DNA of 64,000 nt, taken from Pelargonium tetragonum. Its lineage: Eukaryota > Streptophyta > Magnoliopsida > Geraniales > Geraniaceae. The translations under genes and the position numbers were made by a program. Positions 10,421 to 23,100 of this stretch are shown here, piece by piece. How positions within the stretch are numbered: position 1 is the stretch's first letter; the number at the start of each line of letters is the position of its first letter. Below the pieces are notes generated by a model. The model did not search any database. It saw only the letters and a list, made by a program, of their open reading frames with translations, and had not been told where the DNA came from. The stretch spans positions 1-64,000 of the forward strand of contig JAYMTL010000010.1 in the NCBI GenBank assembly GCA_036897445.1, in the 5' to 3' direction.

Positions 10421-13400
10421 AAAGGAGTGCTTGAGGAAGGAATGAAATCTTGTATAACAATACAAACTACTACTATCCTTTAGGGCATACTTTAATTAGA
10501 CTAACATAAATAAGGTAAGGTAAAAAAAATCTTCCTACAAGTTTCTCAATACTACATACTAGAAGCTTCATAAAGATAAAAATCTCGTAGCCAGCTACGT
10601 AAATAAATAAAGGAGCTATTCATTATAAATATGTATGAGACTTTTTATGTAATTAGCAGAGTCAACTTTCTTCCTTTTTGAGTCCCTATCGTTATGATAA
10701 GTTAATTGAGGAGAGCTCTCCATGTTCATTTACTTTAATTCTCTGAATTACCTACTACACAACGCCTATCTCTTATGCTATTCGCGAGGGTTCCTAGTAT
10801 TTACAAAAGGATTAGACATCTTCTCCAGAATCCATAAGGAATTGTACTGTCTCACACAAGGGTGCCAAAATACTTAGTATAGTATCCACTTGAATTTGAA
10901 TGTAGATATACAATTAAAGAATCAATTTGTAAGTTTGAGTAAGATAACAGGGATTTTTACGTTGTTATATACTCTACGTAGGCTGACGGAGAGAACTAAG
11001 ATTCCAGGGTTCCTATGATATTATAGCAGTCCCGTGCAACGGGTTAGATTGTTCCTTCTTTTTTGGGACAGTAGCTGGATATTAAACACGATCTAGTTAA
11101 ACTCTTAAATCTTTTCGAGTCAGAATCAGATGAAGCTGGACATTACTTCAAAAAAGGGGCAAGGCATCCTGTAAAATAATAAGGAAATTCATTTATGCAT
11201 TCAATCAAAACTCTTTTATTAACCAGTATAGTGAGTGCAGAATTTTTTGTTATTCAAGCAACGTAGTTCTGTTAAAAGTCTTTGCTTTATGCTTTTATAG
11301 TTTATTCCCCTGAGGAATTAGTTTTAGCAGGGTCTTGGCAGGAACTTCCCTCACATATAGTATAGTACTTATAAAAGGATAACCCCTAATACACGTACTT
11401 CAATCTACTAAAGACAAAGTAAATCAAGTCAACAAGTGAACGAGGAATTTTTGGTATATGAATATGAAACTATAGGTACTCCTAATCCTAAGTATGAGTC
11501 CTTCAAGTGCGTCCCTTTTGCTATCCTGCGGTTAACTTGACTAGCGACTTTTCTGGATTTACTTCGAAAAAATTCTTATCCTCTCCTTGATATTAATCCC
11601 TACGTTACAAAGCTCCTGTTAAAGTACCTAGATTTGTGTCATACTCACTTTTAAAAGGAAAAAGCCTGTCAACTTAAGTGGATTTTTAGTAAAAGGGGCA
11701 TCCGAAGAGCTTGGGCAACTTGTGTAAATCTACTTTTTATCTCAAATAAGGTACTGTCAAATAAAGTTTTTACAATTAATGCAGCTAGATCGAAAACCGG
11801 GCGAATTAACCACAGGGCATTACTTACCGAAAGCTCTTAAAGACTTAAGAAGTTCCATGCGGTATAATTCCTAAAAATTTTACGACTTATAGAGCATATA
11901 TCTTAGCTTGTATTTTAGAATATAAAAAGCTTCCCATTAACTTAACTGAAAATTGCTAATAAAATAACTTTTCTGTTTGTCTTGAGGAATAGCTACTCAA
12001 CTCTGGTCCTGAAAACTGAAAGGGCGCTTAATATTAAGTCAACAGGAGTTCTTTTGCTCTAGTTAAACGTTAGATTTTAGACAGTTCGTATCAATATCGG
12101 GGATTTAACCCTGGCTTTTAGAAAGTATTAACTTCAAATTGAAAAAGGCACTCCCATACCCCTTTCTTTAATCTATAACTTTAGTGAAGGAGTATAAGGG
12201 TTCCCTTGTGTATATAGCTATTAAGGCCGCAGGGTCTATATGATCACGAAATTTATATGCTTAAAAGTGAAAAACCAAGTCCCCCAGTACTTAATCTTGG
12301 GGTAATCGAGTGGGTTAGCAGCCGTTGTGGATTTTATCTGGAAGTAGAATTAATAATGAGTATTCCTAAAGGGTAGGGCGGAACTCCTTTAAATAGCAGA
12401 GCCTAGTATATAACACACAAAGGGGCATAAAAAATTCCTTTTTAGTACCTCGATAAAGGTTTAAAGAATTTATAAGAAGGGGCTGTGGTAAGTGTGAAGA
12501 TACAATAAAGTGATAGAGGGGAGTAGTATTGCCCCGATTCGGTTAACTAGTTTATTTCATAATTTTGTACCCTTAAAAGGATTTTAATAAATTCGTACAG
12601 GTTCTATTATGGAGTCCCATCTATTTACTTGAAAGAGGAATTTCCAAAATTTAGTAGTCATAAAAAAGAAAGTATAGGTAACAAAGTTAATCACTTAAAT
12701 AGAACTGAACTTCTCTGTTGCAATTCAAAGAGCAAGCAAAGATTATCTTTTTAAGTATATCTAAGTAGTAAGGCACTCATTCACGTAGTATCGATGCGCA
12801 AAGGTTCGCCTTTTACTCCTCCAGTATAAAATAAAAGCGGCTCAGAAAAGTATAACACAAAAATTCTATATGATATAAGGTTAGTAGTTCTCAATATTTT
12901 TCCTATTGAATAAGATTCTTGATTCGAGACTCTATCAAAAGGGGTACTCTTATGTCCGGAAAATTCCTTATAAACATAGGCAAAGTAACCAAACGTAGAA
13001 TTTAGTTGATAAAACCCTTTGTCTTCCAGGGCCCTTTAGCCGGTAATTCTACTAATAAGATAGCGTGTTAGATAAACGGATTGAACCACTTTACATCAGT
13101 ATAAGAGAGCTTGCTGGATACAAGATTTTGGACGAGGGGTTTCCTATTCTTTTTGTATAGACAGGCTTTTAACCCTCGTTTTAGGCCCACCAGTTCCTTA
13201 CTCAGTCCTTGTTGTTCATTTTTATAATTAAACCTTGGCCTAAATAAAGAATAAAATATGCTATAGAATTCCTATTTTCTTCAAACCGGCAAGAGGTTAT
13301 AATTAGGAAAAACTCCACAAGTATGTAACCAAACTCTTTTCATATAGATATATTTAAAAAGTCTTCCCGCAGAGGAAGTTGAGCAAGTATTCTTGCTGAG

Positions 13401-16400
13401 AAAGCATTGGTATGCCTTGCTAAAAAGTTGCTGGTTATAAAAAGGAGATCCCATAAAACCAAGAAGCGTAACGTGTAGAATAAAGCGTCTTATTGTTTGT
13501 TATTGCCTTAATTTTAATTGAGGAACCCTTTCTTCGTGAAATTTCAATAGTAAAGAATTTCTAGGTATTCCATCAAGTTCTACCCTCTTAAAACCTTATT
13601 TATTATACCGTACAGGGATAACCTAGTATACATATTAGCTGTTGCAGCCTAGAGTCCTCAATTATATTACGGAGTTACTAGTATCGTAAGCTTTTCTAAA
13701 AAGAGTCCCCACGTTGTCTTTGTATTCAAGAAAAAGATACCCCTTTAGTAAAGGGCTACATATTTGTCTTTATATACTCCTCGTCTTCTTGTCAGTTAGT
13801 TATAAAAAGTAAGCGGATACTCTTCTTTAGACTGTAGTGTTAATACTTTTTGTAACGCTGAATGTAAAAAGTGTAGCTTCAAAAATGCTTTATTTAAGAG
13901 TATTACCGAGCTAACCTCTTCCAAAAGGAACCCACCGAGAATCCTTATTTGAGTTTCCTTTCTTTGAACTAGTCAATTTCTTTATTAAATAAAATTCGTG
14001 CTTGTTAGTATCGAGGGTCCAGTAAACAGGAGTTAAAAAAAGGGCAGGTAAGAAGATTTTATATTAAAGGAGCTTCCTCAAAATTTGAAAACAAAAACAC
14101 ATGGTTTTTTATAAAACTCACATTAAAAGGCATTAAAAAACTCGTCTATAAAAAAAGCTTTTGAGAAAAGAGGCAATTCCCAAAAGAGATCACAAGTGTA
14201 AGCTCCTTATTCTAATGCTTTTGTGTAACATATATTCTTAAAGTTCTTTTTTACAAACTCTTGTTTAGCTTTTTAAGAGGCATCTTTATGTCCTTGACCC
14301 TTTTTTTACTAAATACCTAAAATTAGAAACTATCTATGCAGTCTTATTCTGTATCTATACTGAATTCTACTTTTGTTACTCGAGAGTATATACTTTTAAA
14401 GAATAAATATTTTAAGAAAGATTAAATAAAGGCGAGCTTGCTTCATAATAATAGCTGAAGAACAGGTATAGACGGGCTTCCCCCTTTTTATAGCTTCGGT
14501 TTTGTTTGGTTGCTAAATAAAGGGTTTAGGCCAGGAAGTTTTCCTTAAATAGCGAGGCTTTGTAATAAGTTTTCGGGGGTCCGTCTTATAAGGGTGCTGA
14601 ATATAATCACAAAAGGACTTCTCTTTAATATTTGAATCTTTACAACGACGATACTTAATTATTAAGGAGATTAAAAACCCTAAATAATCGATGCTTTAGC
14701 GAATGCCTGTACAAGAAGCTGCTTAGCCAGGCCTAGGTCCCTATTTGAGAGTTAGCTCACAAGTCCTTTTTTACTAAATACTAACTTTAATTCAAGAACT
14801 CCTCTTCTGGTTGTGTACTTTAAGAAGGGAACTTTCCATACAAAAAACAACTCATTTGCTATCAATGGGGTGGGAAGCGCTCTATCGGTGCTATTACCCT
14901 GTCATGAAATGGAAAGCTAAATTTGTATTTTTGTTTTTTGTACAGCGCTAACCCTTGACAAAAGTAAAAAAGAAACCAAAACCTCTTCTGGCTCTAATTC
15001 TTTGTATAATTGCTTAGCTTGTTCCAAAAAACTTGATAAAGACTATAAAACTTCCTAAAATTTGTAAACCCTATTCAGGATAGAACCTTAAACTTACCCA
15101 TCGAAATCAGAAAGAATCTTCAGCTATAGGGTTTCTGAGGCGAGGCTAGCTAGATCAAAAGAGTATAGATTATTTCGCAATTAAGCTTTATTGCAGGGCA
15201 AAGTCTTCCTTTATCTTGGAACTTCGTACCGGGTGCCGAATTAGTAGAGGGAGCCCCTATGTTTTTTACAACAATAACTAAGGACATAATCCCTGTAGAT
15301 TACTTTCGAATATTCCCGCGTAGACCTAGGGTTCCGTTTTACTCAATAAAAAGTAGGACGGAAGAGTCGCCTTCTGCACTGAAAGGTAATTTTACAAGCC
15401 TCCTCGAGCTCCTGGTTCAGTCAAATATATGGTAATACCTAAAGTAAATAACATCTCATTCCTTAGTCTTTATAGAAAGCTTCTCAATGGGACCTTCTAT
15501 AAAGTCTTTTTTTTATAAGAGTGTGTCCCGGCTTTTGTGCTAACAAGTTAAGTTCTTTATGCCTTATTTCTGCCTCTGGGGGATCCCTTTTCTTTATATT
15601 GCAGGGGCTGTAAATATGTACTAGCTAATAAACTTAACTTAGGCTCTCTTTTTCATTTAATATTCTTTTGTAGCTGCCCTCTAGCAAGGCAAATTGGAAT
15701 TCATATCGTTTTTATAACAAGTCACCGACTAATTAAGAGATACCAGAGGAGTTCGTTCGGAAAGCAGGCCTCGCATTTACTCATATCTCTACGAGTCTAC
15801 TAGCAAAAAAATCTAGTATAACATCAAATATTTAGATAAAGGGTTTGGATTCCTAGTGCCAACTCAAGTAGAATTGGTTCTAGTTTTTCTGGTTCCAGGA
15901 TATCTACTAAAACAAAGCAAGTTCTAGTTATTTATTATAATAGGGATACCCGTATTATAGGAAATTGCCCAATGCCGTCTAGATGTAAACACAGAGTAGC
16001 CTAGCTTCAGATGGGGCAATTCTTGATTAATATAACTACGAAAAGCCTTTCCAATTAACAAGGTTATTTTTAATTCTAGCTCTATTCACCTTACCCAATT
16101 AGAGGGAGCATCCTAGTCTAAAAAAGACTGCTTAACAGTTGTCCCTAGCTAGAAATTCTTTTGGTAAAAGACTTCGTCATAAGAAAATTGAATACTAGAA
16201 CTTAGTTTACTAAGAATTAATTCCACTTTGCATTTCATTATCTGTGGAGTAAGGTATTTTAACTAAGGTTAGATAAGTCTCTTTGGGTGTAATATAAAGG
16301 AATTGCTAGGTTTTGAAGGTATATTCGCGGGATTCTCTTGTAAAGCTTCTACCTTAAAAAGGAAACCTTCAGGTTTATACTTTTCTGTGCCTAATTAAGT

Positions 16401-16690
16401 GTTAAGTAATACTCTTTGTTTTAGTTTTATTTAGAAAGGGGCCTAACCCAGGTTATAATAATAGGTAAAAAAGATAAGGAATCCATAATCTTTCTAAGTT
16501 ATCTAGGTACGGGTTATTAGTAGTCAAAATCGAGTCTTTCGCAGCTGTAGATTAAACAACTCAATTTCTTACCTTGTATAGATAGCAAGGGGGCAGGGTA
16601 CTCGCAATTTCAAAAGCTTTTTATACGCGAATGCTTTCTTGCCAAATTGAAAATAAAAGGGTCCTTTTAGGATCTCTGGTCGAATCCAAT
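10421..16690. other. Spacer without supported gene
   Basis: Uniform AT-rich spacer with GC-cluster palindromes such as GGGATCCC near 15580 and GGANTCC near 12613 and 15850. A weak minus-strand T-arm-like sequence (GGGTTAAATCCCC) lies near 12103-12119. Nothing else is recognised. Confidence 0.6.
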
Positions 16691-16696
16691 AAGCAT

Positions 16697-16710
16697 GGTC
16701 CGAATGGACC
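16697..16710. repeat. Perfect hairpin beyond the terminator-like element
   Basis: GGTCC-GAAT-GGACC is a 5-bp perfect inverted repeat with a 4-nt loop, 12 bases beyond the hairpin at 16723-16735. Two hairpins in tandem at the end of a reading frame are unlike the rest of the window, where the palindromes have little or no loop. Confidence 0.5.
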
Positions 16711-16715
16711 TGTTT

Positions 16716-16735
16716 AAAAAAAGGGCTCAAAGCCC
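16716..16735 (-). terminator. Hairpin plus T-tract at end of the 140-codon ORF
   Basis: On the minus strand GGGCT-TTG-AGCCC (16735 to 16723) is a perfect 5-bp stem with a 3-nt loop, followed directly by seven T. The ORF stop codon TGA occupies 16729-16727, inside the hairpin. The form is that of an intrinsic terminator or a 3-prime end processing signal. Confidence 0.35.
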
Positions 16736-17149
16736 AATTATCCAAATCTGAGTCTTACAATGAAGTTCCTTTTCCTTAAAAGGCTCGTCTCTAAGCAAGC
16801 GATATAAAAAGGTTCTTGTACTAGCTTGCAAAAAGCCTAAAGGAGTTTCGGCTTCTATTATTGTATATTTATGATAAGCTTTATGACTCCCTCCTCTGGT
16901 TATTTTAGTAAAGCAACACTTTCGACTATCTAACACAAAAGGTCCCATATTATTCTTTTTCTTTTTGCGTTCAGTAATTTCTACTAGAAGCTTTTGCAAA
17001 ATATACACTACTATGTCAGGAGGCATTAGTCTAGTTTTTCTTTTTTCTATATAGCATACTTCAACCCTAACTAGAGAGCGTCTTATTATAAAAGAGGCTC
17101 CGAAACCCGAGAATCCCGGGGCAGTTAAGCGAAAACACGAGATTTTCAT
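16727..17149 (-). CDS. Longest ORF in the window, unrecognised basic protein
   Basis: This 140-codon frame begins at ATG (17149); a TTG two codons earlier extends it slightly. The protein is basic, with a run of five lysines near residue 65, and ends in KTQIWIIGL. I see no transmembrane segment, catalytic motif or family signature that I recognise. A frame this long is only marginally above what random sequence of this composition yields in 64 kb over six frames. One thing favours it: the stop codon lies inside a GC hairpin followed by seven T on the coding strand (16716-16735), with a second hairpin just beyond. No neighbouring gene gives context. It could be a divergent organellar ribosomal protein or free-standing ORF, but chance is equally likely. 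Confidence 0.25.
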   Translation of the reverse strand: MKISCFRLTAPGFSGFGASFIIRRSLVRVEVCYIEKRKTRLMPPDIVVYILQKLLVEITERKKKKNNMGPFVLDSRKCCFTKITRGGSHKAYHKYTIIEAETPLGFLQASTRTFLYRLLRDEPFKEKELHCKTQIWIIGL

Positions 17150-20140
17150 TCTCAAATTATTTATAGATTTTAGTAACTCATTGTTACCAGAGCTTTACAA
17201 GTTACAAAGGAAATTTTTCACTAAGCAGACCCTATATTTCATTTCAAAATTATGATATGAGCAGCCCCTGTAGAAATTAACGAGTTGAGTTATAGACACT
17301 TAGATTTTACTAGTACCCTATTAGAAATAGTCTCAAAATTCTTTAGAGTTTGACTTTAAACAAGAATGAAAGCCCCTCCCTATTTTTTCTTTTTTTGAGG
17401 AATCTTTAGAAGCCGATGTACATAAAAAAGAATGCAATGTCAATTCCTGCGAGCAAAAACAGCATACCTTAGCTTAGAAAGAACTTGGAAGTCTTAATAT
17501 GCCTCAAGAGTTCAAAATCTAAACTCATAAAAAACGAAGAAATCAATAACATAACAAGTTTAAACCGCTTATAGCACGGAGTTTTACCCATTATATTATA
17601 ACCTTCTTAACAGCTATAACTGGCTTCTTCATTAGTTTTATAAGTCTTCTTAACTGTCTTATGAGCCCAACTCTTTCTAACTCTAATTGTACCCTTCTTC
17701 TTGCAGGCCTGTAGTCTTAGGCTTCCCCTACTTACCCTACCCCTATACGAGGTATAGTGTATTCCTGAGTTTGTCTGCTTATGATAAGTAAACCCGGCGT
17801 AAGAGAACGTATGTACTATATAAGGTGTATAATTTCTTCAGGATTTTTCTTAGAGGTTTACCTAGACAGGAACTTTATAAAGTTATCCCGGAGAGGAGTC
17901 GCCTTTTTAGGGAATCCTCAATCCCTTTTTAGAAGTTTAGTAGTAAAAGTTTTCGGAATTTAAATGAAAGAAGGTAATCAAAGTAGACAATAGCTCCGCC
18001 CCGTTTTTTAAGGTTTACCCTCTCTCTATTTCCAGTCAAACTGAGAATTAACTAAAGGCATTTGTAACTATCAAGTTGTCCTTTTTGGATTGGTAATAAG
18101 TTATAAAGTAGGAAATCCCTCTTTTATTAGGATGCCAGGGAAGCCCTTAAACTTAAGGCGCCGCTCCTTCTGTAAGATACCAAATAAAGGAAACCCAAAG
18201 AAAGAAATGAAAAGGTTTTTGGAAGTACAGGCCTACAACCAAAGGGTAAGAATACCCGTTAAAGAAGAGGCATTTTGGGAGCTTGAGTTTAAGAGGAGTT
18301 TTTTTCTTAACCCTCGGATTTGGAAGTTAGTAATATACGGGGTTCGAGAAGTTCCTGTGGGGTTTTCCTGGTTAGACGCGTTTTTAAAAAATGAAAAGTA
18401 GGTTTTACTGTTGAATCCGGATTCATTATAGTAAAGATTTTAGGGAGTATAGTATCAACAACTTAAGCTAAAGTCATTTTTCTTTTGGTAAAGACAAGCA
18501 TAAAGCTTAAGGATAAGCCCGGTCCTCTTTTCTAGTTAACAAGGTAATGTAATTAAGGGGTTTATCTTTTTAGTGATACAGGGTGTGGTTTTGAATAAGG
18601 TCTTAAGATTAAAGGGAAAGCTAGGGCTATCACCGAAGGGTGAAAGCCGGTGTAGGTATTCAGAAGGGATGTTCAGGAGATCAAGAACTCAGTAGGTTGC
18701 TCTCATATTCCCCTGTTTCCAAGGTTTCCTTTTTCAGGTTTAGTGTAAGAAGCTGAAAGTACTTAGTTTCCGGTGTCATTAAAGTTAAGAAATTCTTATG
18801 AGTTTTCGGGAGAATTAGTTCCACTGTGATATTGAAATTTTAGGGGCAAGTATATAAAATGAGAAAGGTATAGGTGTATTTCATTAGTAGAATTAGGGCC
18901 GATCTATATTGGAGAAATTTCTCTTACTTTTTCTCGGGGCATTCTCCTTTATAAGTGTTAGCTTAGTCAGAATTATGAAGTGGAAGAGGCTCTTTTTACA
19001 AGAGTCTAGTTATTAAGCTTTAGAGTTTTTGGGCTGTGCTAGAAAAGTGATTTCCGGAGACAGGATTTCTATCCCACATTTTGCAGCTCCAGATCTAAAA
19101 GAAATTTAGGGAGCTTTTAATTTATATTGTTGGGAAACTCTAGTTTTGTTTTACTTTTAGTTCAACTCGCAAGTTTTAGCATTTCTTTTTCAGGCTAGGA
19201 GCCCTTTGATTTGGAAGTCAATTTGTACTTCAATTTTTATTAGCAGAAGTTCCCAACCCCAACAAACAAAGGAAAAAACTCCTCAATCTGCTTAGATTCA
19301 GTAAAAACTTTATAACGAGAAGTATTTCCTAGTGAAAAATGAAAGTCAAAGGAGTGAGGATCCAAAAGCTCTAGAAGCTTCCTATATTTTAAGGTTAAAG
19401 CAGATTCTCTTCGGACTCCTCCCTGTTAAGATAAAGAGTTTTTTATTAATAGGGGATACTCGGGGTTCCCTTATTTTACTGCTTTTGCGTTTCTCTCCTC
19501 AATTCTGAATAGAGTAAGGGCGAAAGAAATAAACGAAATAAATGTAGAGACTTAGTAGTAGGGAGCGTGGGTAAATCGAAAATATTAAATAAAAAGGGGG
19601 TCTCTGTCCTACTTCTCTTAAGTTTACTCCGACCTAAACTTTAATAGCTATACTCTTGTGACAGTCTTGTTGTGTCTTCTGTATCTATTGTTTCTTATGC
19701 TGCTTGATAGCCAGCCTTATTGTAGTGTTATAATAGTTGTTCGTAAGCCAGTAAGGGTTTCGGAGATTTGCTTTCATGTTCTGCTTGCTTTTAAAGTTTC
19801 CTGGGTAGGTAGATTTTAGAAAAAGAGATGCTAGGTAGGGTATGGTTCTTCCTATGTTTCTGAGTTTCTTATAGTAATAGTTAATAGTTTAGCGAATATA
19901 AAGAATTGAGGGGCGTTCTGGTAAGAGAACTGAAGAAGTGGAAGTCTTTTTTCTTGGTGTTGGTTATTGGGTATCCATGTATATTCCAAAACTATATGGG
20001 ATTAACCTCCTTTAGTCAGTCGGTAAGGGTAATGCTATTCTTTACTAAGTTTCAATCCTCCCGTGTCAATAACTACAGAGGCAAGAGGGGTCCGTTAAGC
20101 ATATGTAGGATTAAAAAACAAGTGGGTTAAGCTCTAGACT
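17150..20140. other. Region with several low-stop frames
   Basis: Besides the ORF at 18132-18401, a plus frame at 18972-19505 has no TGA and only five TAA/TAG in 178 codons. A plus frame at about 19627-19824 includes a 20-residue hydrophobic stretch (TLVTVLLCLLYLLFLMLL). A minus frame around 17610-17830 reads K/R-rich for about 70 codons. None exceeds chance length alone; their clustering is the only hint of decayed or unusual coding sequence. Confidence 0.3.
18132..18401 (+). CDS. Short basic ORF, unrecognised
   Basis: An 89-codon frame from ATG (a TTG upstream would give 103 codons). The N-terminal third is strongly basic (GKPLNLRRRSFCKIPNK) and the C-terminus ends WLDAFLKNEK. The length is within chance expectation for this DNA and I recognise no family. 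It lies in a stretch (16.7-20 kb) that has several long low-stop frames on both strands, which is the only reason to list it. No ribosome binding site, partner gene or terminator is apparent. Confidence 0.12.
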   Translation: MPGKPLNLRRRSFCKIPNKGNPKKEMKRFLEVQAYNQRVRIPVKEEAFWELEFKRSFFLNPRIWKLVIYGVREVPVGFSWLDAFLKNEK

Positions 20141-23100
20141 TTTCTTTACTTAAGGATGTCCCAGGAAAGAGGCTTTATCAAATCTTATTTAATTAATAAC
20201 CTTAAGTTTTTGCTTTTTACAGATAATTTGGTATGAAACACAAGGCAGGGTATAGAGTTTTCAATTAAAGGAAGTATTAGAGATTCTGTTTATGCGGCCT
20301 TACACCAATAGAGTACAAGATTTTTTAGATTGTCTACCTGCGTTCCTTTGTTTTCTAAGTTTCCGATTCTGGTTTCAGTTAACGAAGTAGAGTTTCATTT
20401 AAGTATTGTTTTCACTGATCAAATTATAATCAGAAGTTGACTGTATAGGGGGTAGAAGTGTTTATTTCTTAGAATCCTTTAAAGTCAAAACTTGAAAATT
20501 TCTAATATCAAAGGTAAGTTTATCTTTTCTAGACTAACTATACAACTCCGAACCTTACTTTATTTTATAGCTACTTAGTTGCTTTCACCTTGATTATAGT
20601 GCTAACCTTTTAGGCCTTAGTAAAATGGAGAATGATAAGAATATTGAAGAGTTTCTGTTACTTATGAAAACTGCCTTTATTCAAGGAAAACCCCGGACCT
20701 ATGAGGCTAGCTAAGAAATCCTCTAGTTGCTTACTCTAAATGTATTATAAAACCTCAGAAAAGGAAACCCTGATAATAAGGAAAACGAACTGCAAAAGGA
20801 TACTTGTACAGAATTCTAAAAATGATTGCGAAAACTTATTTTTGCAGAAAGCGCTATACCCTTTACCTAAATCTCGCAAGACCTCTTATTCATCAGATTT
20901 GAAAAAGCTTGTTACTTATTTGAGTACAGGATCTTAGGAAAACTTAGCCCTATATTATAGAAAAGCCCCGGCTCTTAAAAAGGAAATCGATTAAGAAGAG
21001 AGAAACTTTCCTTTTGACTTTCCAGGAGTTATTACTTGGAATCCCCAGTATCTATTCCTACTATTCCTAAGATTTTGTTACTAAATAGTTCTAAATGTTA
21101 GGGTTTACTTACTAAGCTTTCTCTGCTTTAACTAGAATGAGAGAAAGCACCCCTTTTTATAATATTTGTCGATCACTTAGGTTTTTCAGGAACTGCTTTA
21201 TTAGGTAAACGTTATCGGGCATTTCCCTCCTTAAATTTCTCAAATTCTATTCTAGGAAAAGTACTTACTAGGCCCCTTTTAGATACCTAACAAACCCAAA
21301 ATGACCTTATATATAGAACTTGTCTTTTAAAAACAAAGATATTCCTTGCCCGTATAGACTGTATAAGGACTCTCTATCCGGAAACCCTATGGGAAACAAA
21401 TCCCCTAGAATTGACAGCCCTGCCTCTTGGGTTGAAACCCGGAAACGTAGGAACAAGGAGTCTTTAAAACCATAATGAGTTCAACGTCTATACACTATAA
21501 AACTGTAACAATATCGCTGCAGAAAAGGGCCTTAAAGATCTTCTTAGAAATCCCTTTGCCCCCCTTTAGTTCTTTGTGACTTATGAACGATCGGGAAAAA
21601 GGCTACCTATACGGGGGTCTCTTTATCGCAAACAAATTGACTTTATAAGTATAAGTTACTAGAGCCCTCTACTGGAATCAGAGCTATAATAACCTTCCCA
21701 AGAGCTATAACCTTCTTTGTAGACTAACTTTCTATCTTCAGACCTCCCTTTTTAATATAAAATATTTCATTTTCTTTTAGGGTAAAACAAAAGGGGAGTG
21801 CTGTGAGTTCGAATTATACATTATAGGAATTCTGCAATTCTCAATTTGGGTGGGGGAAAGATTTTGCTTGGGACGGGCTGTTTTGTTCTATCTCGAATTC
21901 TAATAACTCTTATAGCAAATAGACAACAAAGGGATGGATATAATTAACACTAAAATGAAAAGGACTCCTACACACGTCAAAAGCGAGCTTATTAGGGTTC
22001 CTGTTGGTATAGAAAAAAGAGATAAAGTTTGCTCAAGATCTATAGCTTTCCTTTATGTTATGACTTAAGGAGAGAGGGTTGCTGAAACTAGTAGCTTAAA
22101 AAGAGCCTTAAAAACGACAGTAGGTTTATAGTTTTATGAATAGGTCTGCAAAATCCTACCAAATGCGCAGGTAGGGCTTTTCTTTATTCGAAATAATCCT
22201 GAGTGGAGGGTGCTAGTAAGATAAGATGAGTCATTTTTAAATTATCATACTAAGCAGTAAAGCTAAAGGTCTCGTAATTGCCGGTATATAACCTGAACGG
22301 AGGCTCTCCTATTCCCATAACAAGGAGGGGCTTTGGAATTGTCTAATTAAGGCCCCTTGTTGCAAGCAAAGTTTGTAATGCATATGGATACCCCCTTATC
22401 TATGATCTATGTTATGTAGTTACAAAAAAGGGTTCGACTTATTAAAATGAAAATATGAGGGGGAGGACCTATCGAGTATGAGCTTGCAAAAAAATTTCTC
22501 TAGATTCTGATTATAGGGCCCTTTTAAAATACTAAGGATTTCTGGTGACCCGATTTTGATAACAAGTACTTTCAAAAAGTAATGTTAAAACTTAAAAGGG
22601 TTGGGATAGTTAATTTGACTTAAGTACCTCAAGGAAAAGGCAGCTTACTCGAGGAGATAATATTACAGAATATCGGCAATTATTTTTAGATAACGAGGCT
22701 CCCCCTGTGTGTTAAAAAGGGGCCCGCTAGGCAATCGCTAGAAACTTTCTTTAGAAGAAAGTACCCACCAAATTTTTAATTAAAGTCACCCTTTTGAATC
22801 AGGAGACCCCTTTTGATATTAGCAAACACTGGCTTATATGACTCCTCGGTACATGGATATGCTAAGGCTTCCCCTTACCTGTTGTATCACTAAGCAATTT
22901 CCTTCTTTAGTATAAAAGGAATTTCATTTCTTTTTGTTATGAACTAATTGTTACAAAAGCATTAAAAAGCATAACTGGGAGAACTTATGAGAGCTTTTAA
23001 AAATCTTCCTTTTATATGCTTAAAAAACTTTTTTTTTGAAGAACCGAAATGGATTTTATTTGTATTTAAAGCTTTCCTGAGATAGAACTTTTGGAATAAG

